This document shows, piece after piece, positions 63,249 to 64,000 of a stretch of 64,000 bases of DNA. A program made the position numbers and the translations under genes. The DNA is from Mallotus nudiflorus (taxonomy: Eukaryota; Streptophyta; Magnoliopsida; Malpighiales; Euphorbiaceae), in contig CANTUR010000128.1 in assembly GCA_947683625.1 (NCBI GenBank), forward strand, positions 625,001 to 689,000, read 5' to 3'. The notes beneath the pieces were generated by a model. The model made no database searches and was not told the DNA's origin. It was given only the letters and a program-made list of their open reading frames with translations. The number at the start of each line of letters is the position of its first letter. Within the stretch, counting starts at the first letter, position 1.

Positions 63249-64000
63249 ACTATGGACAGTGGGGTTTAGTGCGTGTCCAAGATTTTAGCAACCATGACAC
63301 TGTTTGGGCTCAAGGCCTTAGAGAAAACACTAACCACTATCACAAAGACATGGCATGGAGATAAGGAGTTTCCATACAGGGTAATAACTAGGACAAATTG
63401 AAAAAGGTGGTACTTAATTCTCTAAAAGAAATCTAGCACCACAACTAGGAGATTCTGGATATGGAATACTAACTTCTCTTAGTCTCATGTTCTTTTAGAA
63501 TAATTTTATAAATGATTATTTCATCCTCTAATTACATGCAATTTTATTAAACCCTAATTAACATCAATCTAACCCAAAAGGCAACAAGTCAATAAAATTA
63601 CAAGTAAAAATGCACAAAAAGGCAATGTCCCTATGTCTAAACTATGTTAATTTTATTCTATAAGTTAGCTAAATCTACATATTATTTACAAATGAGAAAT
63701 GGACTATAGGTGGGCCTACATTTTTATTAATTAGTGAGCCTAGATCTATTTATTTTAATTTTTCTAAGGAATGGGCTTAAGTCTATTCAATTTTAAAGGA
63801 AAATCAAATTAGTGGGCCTAAGTCTAATTTGGTTTTATTTTAAGTAAAATATGACCTAGGTCTATTTATTTTAAAAGAAATGAAATTAAGTGGGCTGAGC
63901 TAAGTCTAGACAAGTTTTAATTAACTAAGACGGCCTAAAATCTAATTAATCTAATGGGCCTAAATTGATTTTAATTATTTAAAGTCTTAAACCATTTTTA
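63249..64000. other. Non-satellite AT-rich flank with degenerate short repeats
   Basis: No monomer is visible after GAGTCGCCACTATGG. The first ~250 bp are mixed-composition sequence. GAGTCGCCAC resembles wording I have seen in plant LTR-retrotransposon sequence, but I cannot assign a family. From about 63698 a loose repeat of roughly 45-60 bp is visible, marked by GGGCCTA and AGTCTA (for example TGGGCCTAAGTCTA near 63813 and related forms at about 63700, 63728, 63772, 63850, 63890, 63930 and 63954). No ORF or RNA gene is recognised. It is probably another repeat or transposon that runs off the window. Confidence 0.6.

Noticed and set aside
1..64000. tRNA, rRNA or telomere repeats
   Set aside because: No cloverleaf, rDNA landmark or TTTAGGG run was seen. 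The only tRNA-related text is the retrotransposon primer-binding site.

Overview
The window looks like plant nuclear heterochromatin. It is AT-rich and carries no intact cellular gene that I can support. About 49.7 kb of the 64 kb is one tandem satellite with a monomer of about 188-189 bp, repeated head-to-tail in a single orientation. By my estimate there are about 260 monomers. Inserted in the array is a decayed Ty3/gypsy LTR retrotransposon of the Athila type. Its primer-binding site matches the 3' end of plant tRNA-Asp, and its gag-PR-RT-RNaseH-INT order and downstream extra ORF are those of Athila. This points to a flowering plant, probably a eudicot. I cannot name the species.

Layout: satellite 1-19518; Athila-type element 19519-30612; satellite 30613-52003; a complete solo-LTR-like insertion 52004-53540; satellite 53541-58791; a truncated second copy of that LTR-like repeat 58792-59667; satellite 59668-63248; then 63249-64000, non-satellite AT-rich repeat-like DNA. 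All three insertions interrupt monomers, so the four satellite blocks are probably one original array that later collected retrotransposons.

The satellite is not a simple random tandem. Marker variants recur at fixed distances, which shows several local higher-order repeats (HORs): a near-identical dimer (376 bp) at 10.4-11.2 kb, a 7-mer (1,297 bp) at 2.9-5.6 kb, a 3-mer (about 560 bp) at 41.3-43.4 kb, a 10-mer (about 1.87 kb) at 47.5-57.3 kb and an 11-mer (2,075 bp) at 60.4-63.2 kb. Longer duplications of about 3.9-4.06 kb and about 11.4-11.7 kb are also present. Many monomer differences toggle CG/TG/CA at fixed positions, as expected from cytosine-methylation decay.

The Athila-type copy is dead. 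It has roughly 35 premature stops, at least three frame breaks, a protease active-site Asp changed to Tyr, an RT FMDD changed to FMDE, and a 5' LTR that has lost its first ~880 bp, including the promoter. Yet the shared 640 bp of its two LTRs differ by only about 3 %, which suggests the copy was already defective when it inserted. Its 3' region carries an unusual 92-bp-period array of hairpins, with related hairpins inside its own LTR. The most interesting leads are the nested HOR structure, this hairpin array, and the clustering of the retroelement junctions in one small part of the satellite monomer.
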